64,000 nt of DNA, taken from assembly GCA_026913215.1 (NCBI GenBank), contig JAPTYK010000001.1, positions 3,410,001 to 3,474,000 on the forward strand. The letters run 5' to 3'. Below, one piece after another: positions 32,214 to 41,716 of the stretch. Origin of the DNA: Streptomyces diastatochromogenes (GTDB lineage Bacteria > Actinomycetota > Actinomycetes > Streptomycetales > Streptomycetaceae). Position numbers and translations under genes: made by a program. How positions within the stretch are numbered: position 1 is the stretch's first letter; every line of letters starts with the position of its first letter. The notes under the pieces were generated by a model. It made no database searches. It was not told where the DNA came from and was given only the letters and a program-made list of their open reading frames with translations.

Positions 32214-33442
32214 GCCGCACCACCGGCGCGCTCCCAGAAGGCGGCGCAGAACCGGCCGAGGGGCCCCGGGGCTCGGCGCCCGGCGGCACCCCGGCGTCCT
32301 GGTCCGCCACGATCCCCGGGTCATAGGGGAGTTCACCGGCGAGGGGCAGTCGCAGTGCGTCGGCCACCCATCGTTCGTCGAGCCCCGACGCGTACGGCCC
32401 GCGGACCACGGCGCGCAGGTCGCGGACGGCCGGGCCGATCGTCGAGACCATCCGGTGGGCGGCCGCGACGGCCCTCAACTCCCCGGGGACGACGAGCAGT
32501 CCGAGGTCGAGCTGGGCCAGGGCCTCGGTGGCCGACGGGTCGGCCCCGCGCGGCAGGTCGACCACGACGACCCCGCCCCGGCGGCGCGCGGCGGCGAGCA
32601 CGGACCGCACGGCCTCGGGCGGCACCGGAGCGGCCGGCTCCCGGCCCCAGCTGAGCACCCGGACCCCGCGCACCGACGGCAGGGACTCCTCCAGGGCACC
32701 GCCCGCCAGCCGCCCCTTGGACGCGGTGAAGTCGGGCCATCGTCTGCCCTCCTCGCGCTCACCGCCGAGCAACACGTCGAGCCCTCCGCCCAGCGGGTCG
32801 CCGTCGACGAGCAGCGTGCGGTGCCCGGCCCTCGCGGCGGCCAGGGCGAGACCGCACGCCAGGGTGGAGGCTCCGCGCCGCCCCGGCCGCCGACGACGCC
32901 GACGGTCAGCGCCGGCCGGTCAGCACCCTCGGCCGCGTCGGCGAGGCGGTCGACGAGAACGCCCTCGGCGTCCGGGAGGTGCAGCACGCTCTCCGCGCCG
33001 ATCTCGACCGCCAGCCGCCACAGCCCCGGATCGTCCCGGTCACGGCCGACGAGGAGGGTCCCCGGTCGGCGCACCGCTCCCCGGCAGCGGGCGCGGCGTC
33101 GTCGCCGACCAGGACGAGCGGCGGATCGGTCCAACTCGCCCGCCGCTCCGGCACCCGGTGGTGGACCTCGGGCTCGACCCCGGCCGCGGCGCACAGTCGC
33201 AGGAGGTCGTCGAGCAGCCCGAGGTCCTCGGTGAGGATCAGCGGCCCGCCCGGCGCGGCCCGTCCACTGCCGGCGAGCCCGCTCCCCGCACCCCCGTCCC
33301 CCGCGGCTTCTGTCCCCTCGGGTCCCTCGCCCACGCCGCCGGGCCGTGGGTCGTACCCCCCGCCCCGGAAGTCCTGGAAGTCTCCACGGCGCACACCCCT
33401 CTCGTGATTCCTGCCGTCCGCGAACTTCGCGACAGGAATCAC
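32210..33442 (-). CDS. CpaE-like P-loop ATPase (helicase/secretion neighbourhood)
   Basis: A MinD/ParA-like protein that in this conserved cluster probably positions the secretion machine. GTG at 33442 is the farthest supported start. Parts: LILTEDLGLLDDLLRLCAAA (receiver-like domain), AVEIGAESVLHLPDAEGVLV, GVVGGRGGA followed by STLACGLALAAARAGHRTLL (deviant Walker A), GGLDVLLGGE, GVVVVDLPRGADPSATEAL and LLVVPGELRAVAAAHRMV. It ends RGPLGRFCAAFWERAGGAA with the stop overlapping the TadA ATG. Three missing bases (about 33060, 32885, 32270) restore one frame. Confidence 0.88.
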
Positions 33443-33632
33443 CGTGGGGCCATCCCGGAAATCGTGCCGATCTTGCCGAAAAACTGTGGATAAGCGAGGG
33501 CTGTGAATAACTCCGCCACTCCTCCGGGGACTGTCCGGAACGCAGCCCGCCGATTACTGTGAGTGATGAATCGAGAGCCGGGCGGGGCCTCGATCAGCCC
33601 ATGACCGATACACGGAAGGAAGGGAGTGGCCG

Positions 33633-33764
33633 ATGGCAGACAGAGCCAAAACGGCTCCGGACATGCGACGACCCCCGCCGGGGGGGAGAGCGGGGGTCGT
33701 CTCTCCGGCCGACTCGGGGGGGGAGGAGCCGGACCGGGTTAGCACGGTCGCGAACGATCCGTGA
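33633..33764 (+). CDS. Possible 43-residue peptide, or transcribed leader
   Basis: ATG at 33633 follows the purine-rich GGAAGGAAGGGAG and opens MADRAKTAPDMRRPPPGG, ending EEPDRVSTVANDP. The peptide is proline-rich and has no family that I recognise. It contains the hairpin described next, so it may instead be part of a leader or attenuator ahead of the HAD gene. Low confidence. Confidence 0.3.
   Translation: MADRAKTAPDMRRPPPGGRAGVVSPADSGGEEPDRVSTVANDP
33667..33701. terminator. Strong hairpin between the secretion cluster and the HAD gene
   Basis: GACGACCCCCGC pairs perfectly with GCGGGGGTCGTC around an 11-nt loop and is followed by ctctcc. It lies 136 bp upstream of the HAD gene. It could be an attenuator for that gene, because no gene obviously ends here on the plus strand. 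The rest of the 394-bp gap (33443-33836) shows no other gene. Confidence 0.6.
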
Positions 33765-33836
33765 CTTCCATGGTGTACCCGAGAGCCTTCTCAGGCAAAC
33801 CCACGCGCCCCAGCGTACGCCGAATGGCGGGCACCT

Positions 33837-34703
33837 ATGCTCGGGCTTGTGGAAAACCACTCCTTGCCGCGCACAGCCGCCTTCTTTGACCTGGACAAGA
33901 CGGTCATTGCGAAGTCATCGACGCTGACCTTCAGCAAGTCCTTCTACCGGGGCGGACTGATCAGCCGCCGCGCCGCCCTGCGGACGGCCTACATCCAGTT
34001 CGTCTTCCTGGCGGGCGGAGCCGATCACGACCAGATGGAGCGGATGCGTGAATATCTTTCCGCGCTCTGCAAAGGCTGGAACGTCGCTCAGGTCAAGGAG
34101 CTCGTCGCCGAGACCCTCCACGATCTGATCGACCCGATCATCTACGACGAAGCGGCGTCCCTCATCGAGGAGCACCACGCCGCCGGCCGCGACGTCGTGA
34201 TCGTCTCGACCTCCGGTGCCGAGGTCGTCGAGCCGATCGGCGAGATGCTCGGCGCCGACCGGGTGGTCGCCACCCGGATGGTGGTCGGCGAGGACGGCTG
34301 CTTCACCGGGGAAGTGGAGTACTACGCCTACGGGCCGACGAAGGCGGAGGCGGTCCGGGAGCTCGCGAAGTCGGAGGGCTACGACCTCTCGCGGTGCTAC
34401 GCGTACAGCGATTCGGCGACCGACATCCCCATGCTGGAGGCCGTCGGCCACCCGTACGCGGTCAATCCCGACCGGACGCTGCGCCGTGAGGCCGTGGCGC
34501 GGGAATGGCCCGTACTCGCCTTCGAGAAGTCGGTGCGTCTCAAGCAGCGGCTGCCGGAGTTCCGGATGCCGCCCCGCCCCACGCTCGTCGCCGCGGCGGC
34601 GGTGGGAGCGGCAGCCGTCGGAGCCGGACTCGTCTGGTACGCGGCCCGGCGCCGGCAGGCCGCCCTCACCCAGCGGCTCGCCGGGGACTTTGCCCGGATT
34701 TGA
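33837..34703 (+). CDS. HAD-superfamily IB phosphatase (SerB/CicA-like)
   Basis: A phosphatase of the subfamily IB group, frame intact, 288 residues. HAD motif I is AAFFDLDKTVIAKSS (nucleophile D, DxDxT form), motif II VVIVSTSGAEVVEPI, the motif III Lys in YGPTKAEAVRELA and motif IV YAYSDSATDIPMLEAVG. A C-terminal helix (TLVAAAAVGAAAVGAGLVWYA) and basic tail suggest membrane anchoring. ATG at 33837 is used; a GTG four codons later is also possible. Orthologues are conserved in Streptomyces next to the secretion cluster. Confidence 0.9.
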   Translation: MLGLVENHSLPRTAAFFDLDKTVIAKSSTLTFSKSFYRGGLISRRAALRTAYIQFVFLAGGADHDQMERMREYLSALCKGWNVAQVKELVAETLHDLIDPIIYDEAASLIEEHHAAGRDVVIVSTSGAEVVEPIGEMLGADRVVATRMVVGEDGCFTGEVEYYAYGPTKAEAVRELAKSEGYDLSRCYAYSDSATDIPMLEAVGHPYAVNPDRTLRREAVAREWPVLAFEKSVRLKQRLPEFRMPPRPTLVAAAAVGAAAVGAGLVWYAARRRQAALTQRLAGDFARI

Positions 34704-35262
34704 ACGATCGGCTGAGAAGCGGATCCACCACTTTCGCTTCCACCCGGACAGGAGTAGAAAGGAATCAGGCCCGCGAGACCGAGGACATCCGAGAGGATCA
34801 CCTGTTGAGCATGAAGGCCCCACGGACCTAGCACTGAAACCGGGCACCCACGCGACGTCGACCCGTCGATTACGGGCCAGCCGCACCAGGCCATGGGCAA
34901 AGTTCCCGGCCTGATGGGCACATATCGAGGACGCTTGGTAACTGGGTGGACGTGCCAGCGGCGGTACCAGGACTGGTGCCGCCGCAACCCATTTCAGGAC
35001 CGACCCCGCCGTGCCCCTGGCCCCGCTCCGACTCCGGCCACGCCGTAACCCCGGCCACGCCCTGACCCCAGCACCGCCGTGACCCCGGCTCCACTCTGAC
35101 CCCGGCCCCGCCCCGGCCTCTCCGCCGAGGACCACGCCGCGAGGACCACGCCACGAGAGCCACGCCCCAAGAGCCACAGACTCAAAGACCCAGGCTCTCC
35201 CCCCCTGAAGGCCCGAGCCCTCCAGCCCTCCAAGGGCCTAGGCCCGCGAAAGTCCAGGCTTC
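34704..35262. other. Gene-free stretch with weak repeats
   Basis: No gene is supported in these 559 bp. Between about 35020 and 35130, imperfect copies of ccccggccacgcc / gaccccggctccac units occur. A further run of short c/t-rich near-repeats (gccacgccccaagagccac) follows to 35260. I see no tRNA-like structure or clear terminator. Confidence 0.6.
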
Positions 35263-36104
35263 TCAGGCGGCGCCGCGCTGGAGGGCTTCGCAGACGGCCG
35301 TGGACTCGCGGACGCCCAGCTCGACCGAGCGGCCGCAGTGCGCGATCCAGGCGCCCACGCCGTCCGGGGTCCCCGAGAGGTACCCCTCGAACGCGGCGAG
35401 GTACGCGGCCCGCCCCTGCTCCGCGTGGCCGACCTCGGCCGGGCAGATCGCCTTGGGGTCGAGACCGCTGCCGACCAGGGCGATCCGCTCCGCAGCTCGT
35501 GCGACCAGACCGTTGTACGAGGTGAACGGGCGCAGCGCGAGCAGCTCGCCGTGGACCACGGCGGCGGTCACGAGCGCCGGGGCCTCGCTGCCGGCGACGA
35601 TCAGCTCGGCGAGCCCGTCGAGCCGGCCAGCGACGTCGGCGGGTGTCGGCAGCGGGGCGTCGACCAGCGGTTCGTCGACCGCCTCGCCGTCCAGCCGGGG
35701 CGGCCCACGGAGTCGCCGGGGCCCGTGCCGCCCAGGACGCCCGCGTCCCCGGCCGCGACCAGGTGGAGGCGGGCGAGCACGCGCAGCGGCGACTGGCGCC
35801 AGATGGAGAGCAGCTGTCCGGCCTCGGCGCCGAGGCGCAGGGCGGCGCCGACCGTGCGGGCATCAGTGTCGGCGCTGAAGTCGGTGCGTCGGCGGACCTC
35901 TTCCAGGGCCCAGTCGGCTCCGGACAGGGCGGCCGAGCCGCGCGCGCCGCGCAGGGCCGCCTCGGAGGAGATCTCGTTGCTGCGGCGGCGCATCACGCGG
36001 TGGCCGTAGACCCGGTCGACGGCCTTGCGTACGGAGTCCACCGCTTCGGCGACGCCCGGCAGGGAGCCGAGGGCGGCCAAGGGGTCAGAGGCGTGCGTAC
36101 TCAT
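35263..36104 (-). CDS. Fic-like domain protein with degenerate active motif
   Basis: ATG at 36104 gives MSTHASDPLAALGSLPGVAE. The middle part is helical (RVMRRRSNEISSEAALRGAR, LSGADWALEEVRRRTDFSAD), resembling the region before a Fic core. The C-terminal motif ALRPFTSYNGLVARAAERIAL aligns with the Fic HPFxxGNGRxxR signature but lacks the catalytic His (Arg instead) and the second Gly-Asn-Gly-Arg run. Streptomyces orthologues are often labelled oxidoreductase without evidence. One base is missing near 35697. The role is unknown; loss of AMP transfer is inferred. Confidence 0.75.
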
Positions 36105-36200
36105 AAGTAGGGAGGCTACGCGCCCCAGGGGCCCGCCCCACGATGGAGTGGTCTTCTTCACGCAACTTGACCACGAGCAGCGATCATGCCACTACGCTAG

Positions 36201-37193
36201 GTGAACATGAAGATCGCTTTCGTGGGGAAGGGCGGCAGCGGCAAGACCACGCTGTCCTCGCTCTTCATCCGCCACCTCGCCGCCAACGAAGCACCGGTCG
36301 TCGCCGTCGACGCCGACATCAACCAGCACCTGGGCGCCGCGCTCGGCCTGCCCGAGGCGGAGGCCGCCGCGCTGCCCGCGATGGGCGCGCACCTGCCGCT
36401 CATCAAGGAGTACTTGCGGGGCAGCAACCCGCGGATCGCCTCCGCCGACACGATGATCAAGACGACGCCGCCCGGGGAGGGTTCGCGGCTGCTGCGGGTC
36501 CGCGAGGACAACCCGGTGTACGAGGCGTGCGCGCGTACGGTCCGGCTCGACGACGGCGAGATCCGGCTGATGGCGACCGGCCCCTTCACGGAGTCGGACC
36601 TCGGGGTCTCCTGCTACCACTCGAAGGTCGGCGCGGTGGAGCTCTGCCTCAACCACCTGGTCGACGGGGCCGACGAGTACGTGGTCGTCGACATGACGGC
36701 GGGTTCGGACTCGTTCGCCTCCGGTCTCTTCACCCGCTTCGACATGACCTTCCTGGTCGCCGAGCCGACCCGCAAGGGCGTCTCGGTCTACCGCCAGTAC
36801 AAGGAGTACGCGCGGGACTTCGGCGTGGCGCTCAAGGTCGTCGGCAACAAGGTGCAGGGGCAGGACGACCTCGACTTCCTGCGCGAGGAGGTGGGTGAGG
36901 ACCTGCTCGTGACGGTGGGTCACTCGGACTGGGTCCGCGCGATGGAGAAGGGCCGCCCGCCGCGCTTCGAGCTCCTGGAGGCGGACAACCGCATGTCGCT
37001 CCAGGCCCTCCAGGACGCGGCGGACGACTCGTACGCCCACCGCGACTGGGAGCGCTACACGCGCCAGATGGTCCACTTCCACCTGCGCAACGCGGAGAGC
37101 TGGGGCAACGCCAAGACGGGGGCCGATCTGGCGGCGCAGGTCGACCCCGGGTTCGTGCTGGACGAGGCGCTCGCCGTGCCGCAGCTCGGCTGA
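36201..37193 (+). CDS. CooC/MinD-type P-loop ATPase
   Basis: A deviant-Walker ATPase of about 330 residues, frame intact. It starts MNMKIAFVGKGGSGKTTLSS (GKGGSGKTT loop), with VVAVDADINQHLGAALGLPE, VVVDMTAGSDSFASGLFTRF (Walker B/switch) and TFLVAEPTRKGVSVYRQYKE. The domain resembles CooC, which helps load nickel in carbon monoxide dehydrogenase, but no nickel enzyme gene is nearby, so the client is unknown. Start is GTG 36201 or ATG 36207. It is divergent from the Fic-like gene with a 96-bp shared promoter gap. Confidence 0.85.
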   Translation: MNMKIAFVGKGGSGKTTLSSLFIRHLAANEAPVVAVDADINQHLGAALGLPEAEAAALPAMGAHLPLIKEYLRGSNPRIASADTMIKTTPPGEGSRLLRVREDNPVYEACARTVRLDDGEIRLMATGPFTESDLGVSCYHSKVGAVELCLNHLVDGADEYVVVDMTAGSDSFASGLFTRFDMTFLVAEPTRKGVSVYRQYKEYARDFGVALKVVGNKVQGQDDLDFLREEVGEDLLVTVGHSDWVRAMEKGRPPRFELLEADNRMSLQALQDAADDSYAHRDWERYTRQMVHFHLRNAESWGNAKTGADLAAQVDPGFVLDEALAVPQLG

Positions 37194-37330
37194 GGCCACC
37201 GGGCAGAGCGAGCGGGACCGGCGGGGCGAAAGGGACCAGATGGGGCAAGGGACCAGGCAAGGCCGGAGGGACCAGGCGCGTCGTGAGGGACCAGGCAGGG
37301 CGTAAGGGACCGGGCGGGGCCAGAGGGCCC

Positions 37331-37360
37331 GGGGCCGACCCGACGGCGCGGGTCGGCCCC
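37331..37360 (+). terminator. Terminator after the CooC-like gene
   Basis: GGGGCCGACCC pairs with GGGTCGGCCCC around an 8-nt loop. It lies 137 bp after the stop of the ATPase gene, with degenerate agggaccaggc-type repeats between. Confidence 0.75.
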
Positions 37361-37456
37361 GGGTTCGTACCGGGCAGAAGCCTCACCACCGCACGCCCGT
37401 CGGGGTGGCCTCGTGGCCCGGCTCCGCCCGGCGGGCCATCAGCTCGGCACCGCACG

Positions 37457-37600
37457 CCTGCCGAGGCGGCCTCGCGACCCGGCCCCACCCGGCGGACCAG
37501 CGGCCTCATAGCCCGGCCCCACCCGGCGGACCAGCGGCCCCATAGCTCGGCCCCACCCGGCGGACCAGCGGCCTCATAGCCCGGCCCCACCAGGCGGGCC
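37457..37600. repeat. 34-bp tandem repeat
   Basis: Three near-identical units start at 37491, 37525 and 37559, with diverged copies before them at about 37457. The unit contains ggcggaccagcggcctcat and agcccggccccacc. It runs up to the stop codon of the lipoprotein gene. Confidence 0.9.
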
Positions 37601-37606
37601 GTCAGC

Positions 37607-38889
37607 TCAGCGCCGTGCGCCCGCTGCCCCGGCGGGCGGCTGGGCCGACAGGAAGGTGTGCCAGCCGCCCTGTGGGGCCTCGCCGACCTTCAACGTGCGC
37701 ATCTTGGCGATGACTTCGGGGTCCTGGGCGTCGAGCCAGTCGGCGAGCTGGCGGAAGGAGACGCACTTGACGTCCTTCTGCACGCAGACGGTGGCGATGG
37801 TCTCCTCGACGGCGCGCATGTAGACGCCGCCGTTCCAGGACTCGAAGTGGTTGCCGATGATGAGCGGCGCGCGGTTGCCCTTGTAGGAGCGGTCGAAGGC
37901 CTGCACCAGGCCGTCCCGCATCTGGTCGCCCCAGTACTCGCGCTGCGACGGGTCGCCCTGGGTCGTGCCCGGGGACTGGTTGACCAGGAAGTTGTAGTCC
38001 ATGGAGAGCGTCTGGAAGGCGCGGCCCGGGACGGGGACGAGCTGCATCGACAGGTCCCACAGGCCCAGGTCCTTCTTGGGCCAGATCTGGTCGTTGACGC
38101 CGCTGGTGTCGTAGCGGAAGCCCATCTGCGAGGCCGCCTCGACGAAGTTCTTCCGGCCCTCCAGGCAGGGGGTGCGGGCGCCGACGAGTTCCTTGTCGTA
38201 GTCGAAGGGGAGCGGCTGCTCGGCGCGCAGGCCGGCGTTCGTCTTCCAGTTCTTGACGAAGGACTTGGCCTGGTTGATCTCGCTCTTCCACTCCTCGACG
38301 GACCAGGTCCCGACGCCGCCGTCGGGGCCGCAGAAGTGGCCGTTGAAGTGGGTGCCGATCTCGTTGCCCTCCTGCCACGCGCCGCGCAGTTCGCGGACGG
38401 TGGCGCGGATGCCCTCGACGTCGTTGAAGCCGATGTCGGAGTGGCCGGCGCTGTGCTGCGGCGGGTCGTAGAGCTCCTTCTTGTCCTCCGGCAGCAGGTA
38501 CACGCCGCTGAGGAAGTACGTCATCTTGGCGTCGTACTTCTTGCCGACCGCGCGGAAGTGGGAGAACAGCTTCTGGCTGTCCTCGCCCGCGCCGTCCCAC
38601 GAGAAGACCACGAACTGCGGCGGGGTCTCGCCGGGCTTGAGCCGGTGCCAGACGGGCTGGTGGGGCTGGGCGCCGGTGAAGGCGGTCGAACCGTCGCCGA
38701 TCAGCCGGGGCGCGCTCTGCGGGGCCGCGGCCGGGCCCTTCCTGGCGCCCGCGGCCCGCCGCCGGGTGCGCCCTTCGTGGGGCTGCCGGAGCCCGAGCAG
38801 CCTGCGAGGCCAGTGGCGAGGGTGAGGGTCAGGGCGCCGACGGTGAGCGCCTTCCTCCGGACAGTGGTCGTTCTGCGGGCGGCTGACAT
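37607..38889 (-). CDS. Secreted lipoprotein, polysaccharide deacetylase-like
   Basis: Probably acts on cell-wall or extracellular polysaccharide. ATG at 38889 gives MSAARRTTTVRRKALTVGAL, then a signal helix and lipobox TGLAGC. The catalytic part has the NodB-like fold features VFSWDGAGEDSQKLFSHFRA, MTYFLSGVYLLPEDKKELY, GNEIGTHFNGHFCGPDGGVG (His pair in THxxxH form) and NHFESWNGGVYMRAVEET. Asp in FSWDGAG and the two His could bind metal, though the usual TFDDG motif is altered. The frame breaks near 38760. Confidence 0.82.
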
Positions 38890-39167
38890 CCGCGCACCTT
38901 TCCTCAGATCCTCGGATTTCCCTACAAGCGGCGTCAACGTCGCACCGCGAGGACCGGAGAGCGTCAACGACAAGCCGGTTTACGCACGCCCTGTCACCGG
39001 AACCGGTGAATTATTGCCCTGTTTGCCCCGAAAATAATGCCGCAGTCTTTACTCTCCATTACGATCCATTTACCGAGCGTTGATCCCTTGTTCTGAGGGG
39101 TCTCGCCGGGAATCCCGCCGCTGCACCCCGCACGAGCCGCGACCGCGCTGCCCCGGAGGAGACGGGA

Positions 39168-41523
39168 ATGACCCTCTACGCCCCTGCCCGCACGACCAAC
39201 CGGCCCCGGATCCAGCGGCCCCACAGCCCGCCGGAGGGACCGCGCCGCTTCCGACTCCCCTTCGCCGGCGCCGACCTCTCCGCGTCCGTCGCCGTCTTCC
39301 TGATCGCGCTGCCGCTCTCCCTCGGCATCGCGCTCGCCACCGGAGCCCCGCTCCAGTCCGGCCTGGTCGCCGCCGCCGTCGGCGGCCTCGTCGCCGGCCG
39401 GTTCGGCGGCTCCCCGCTCCAGGTGAGCGGCCCAGCCGCCGGGCTCACCGTCGTGACCGCCGAGCTCATCCAGCGGTACGGCTGGCGGACCACCTGCGCC
39501 ATCACCGTCCTCGCCGGTCTCTCCCAACTCGCCCTGTCCGCCCTGCGCGTGGCCCGCTCGGCGCTCGCCGTCTCGCCCGCGATCGTGCACGGCATGCTGG
39601 CCGGCATCGGCGTCACCATCGCCCTCGCCCAGCTCCACATCGTGCTCGGCGGCACCCCGCAGAGCTCCACCGTCGACAACGCCCTGGGGCTGCCCGCCCA
39701 GTTGGCGCGCGCCCACCCGGCCACGCTGACCATCAGCGCCCTCACCGTGGCCGTGCTGCTGTGCTGGCCCCGGCTGCCGGGCCGCGCGGGACGGCTTGCG
39801 CGGAAGGTTCCGGCCGCGCTCGTCGCGGTGGCCGGGGCGACGGCCGTGGCCGCCTTCGCCGGACTCGCCGTGCCCCGCGTGGACCTGCCGTCCTGGAGCA
39901 GTCACGCGTTGCCCGGCCTGCCCGAGGGCCCGGTCCTGGGCATCGCGGCGGGCGTGCTCACGATCACCCTCGTCACCAGCGTGCAGTCCCTGCTGTCGGC
40001 CGTGGCGGTCGACAAGCTGATCGCCACCCGGGCGGACCGGGGCAGGGCGTCCCGCGCTCCCGCCTCGACCGGGAGCTCGCCGGACAGGGCGCGGCCAACA
40101 TGGTCTCCGGGGCGCTCGGCGGCCTCCCGGTCGCCGGGGTCGCGGTCCGCAGCGTCGCCAACGTCTCGGCGGGCGCGGTGAGCCGCGCCTCGACCATGCT
40201 GCACGGCCTGTGGATCGTGCTCGCGGCCCTGCTGCTCGTGCCGGTGCTCGACCTGATCCCGCTCGCCGCGCTCGCCGCGCTCGTCATGGTGGTCGGCATC
40301 CAGATGGTGAGCATCACCCACATCCGTACGGTCACCCGCCACCGCGAGGTCGTCGTCTACGCGGTGACGCTGACCGGTGTCGTCCTCCTCGGCATCCTGG
40401 AGGGCGTCGCCCTCGGCATCGCCGTGGCCATCGCGGTCGCCCTGCACCGGCTGGCCCGCACCCGGATCACCCGCGAGGAGCGGGACGGCCGCCAACTGCT
40501 GTGCGTCCGGGGCCAGCTGACCTTCCTCGCCGTGCCCCGGCTCAGCCGGGCCCTGCACCAACTGCCGCAGGGCTCCGACGTGGTGGTCGAGCTCGACGGG
40601 TCCTTCATGGACCACGCCGCCTACGAGACGCTGAGCGACTGGACCACCGGGCACCTCGCCCACGGCGGGACGGTCGAGACGACCGGCCCCACCGGCGTCC
40701 GGATCGCCGAACCCGCCCCCGTCACCGCCTCCGCCGCGCACCCCTGCTGCCGGCCCTGGACGCCCTGGCACAACCACCAGTGCGGGAGCGGCCCGCCGAC
40801 ACCGCCGGGCCCGCCGACACCGGACCGGCGACGGGCTGCACCTGGCGAGCGGCATCGGCAAGTTCCAGCGGAACACCGCCCCGCTCGTGCGGGACGAGCT
40901 CGCGCGGCTCGCCCGGGAGGGGCAGCGGCCCTCGCAGCTCTTCCTGACCTGCGCCGACTCCCGGCTCGTCACCAGCATGATCACCTCCAGCGGCCCCGGC
41001 GACCTCTTCACCGTGCGCAACGTCGGCAACCTCGTCCCGCTCCCCGGCGAGGAGAGCGGGGACGACTCGGTGGCGGCGGCGATCGAGTACGCGGTGGAGG
41101 TGCTGCGGGTCGCGTCGATCACCGTCTGCGGCCACTCCGGCTGCGGCGCGATGCAGGCCCTGCTGAACGGCGGCCCGGACGACCCGCCGACCCCGCTCCG
41201 CCGCTGGCTGCGGCACGGCAGACCCAGCCTGGAGCGGATGGCGAGTCGACGCCACGCCTGGGCCCGGATCTCCGGACGCCTGCCGGCCGACGCGGTCGAG
41301 CAGCTCTGCCTGACCAACGTGGTCCAGCAACTGGAGCACCTGAGGGCGTACGAACCGGTCGCGCGCCGCCTGGCCGAGGGAACGCTCACGCTGCACGGCG
41401 TGTACTTCCACGTGGGCGAGGCGCAGGCGTACCTCCTCCGGGACGGACGAGGTGCACAGCTACGACGACGTCTTCACCCAGGTCATGCCGACGGACCAGC
41501 TGGAAACGGCACGCGCGTCCTGA
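39168..41523 (+). CDS. SulP-family anion transporter fused to beta-carbonic anhydrase
   Basis: Likely couples bicarbonate (or related anion) transport with CO2 hydration. ATG at 39168 gives MTLYAPARTTNRPRIQRPHS. The SulP domain (FAGADLSASVAVFLIALPLS, GSPLQVSGPAAGLTVVTAEL, VDKLIATRADRG, LIPLAALAALVMVVGIQMVS) is followed by a STAS-like part and then the enzyme: FLTCADSRLVTSMITSSGPG, FTVRNVGNLVPLPG, ITVCGHSGCGAMQALLNGG. The Zn ligands (CADSR Cys/Asp, HSGC His/Cys) are present. It ends QVMPTDQLETARAS. Breaks near 40057, 40830 and 41445 each lose one base. Such fusions are known in actinobacteria. Confidence 0.92.
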
Positions 41524-41551
41524 ACCTTCCGGCCGCCCCGGCCGTGAGACC

Positions 41552-41593
41552 GTGTGGCCCCTTCTTCCACCGCTCGGGAAGAAGGGGCCACAC
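41552..41593 (+). terminator. Terminator with 17-bp perfect stem
   Basis: GTGTGGCCCCTTCTTCC pairs exactly with its complement around an 8-nt loop, 28 bp after the SulP-carbonic anhydrase stop. It separates this gene from acsA. Confidence 0.9.
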
Positions 41594-41716
41594 CGCGCCA
41601 GGCCGCTCATAGGTCTAAACCAATTTCCTGGAGGCTCTTGTCACCCGGCCGTCTGACTGATGAGCTATGACGCGGGACACATACGCACAGAGGACGCCCT
41701 GGGAAAGGGAGATGTC

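Noticed and set aside
1371..34000. Calling the broken holB, topA, tmk, Tad and ABC genes pseudogenes
   Set aside because: All motifs remain in order and the breaks are single bases in one direction, in genes that must work; sequence error is more likely.
34704..35262. tRNA or attachment site in the gap after the HAD gene
   Set aside because: No cloverleaf-like arms or T-loop sequence could be found by eye.
37457..37600. Possible CRISPR array
   Set aside because: The units are directly tandem with no unique spacers, and no cas gene is in the window. The same holds for the other arrays.
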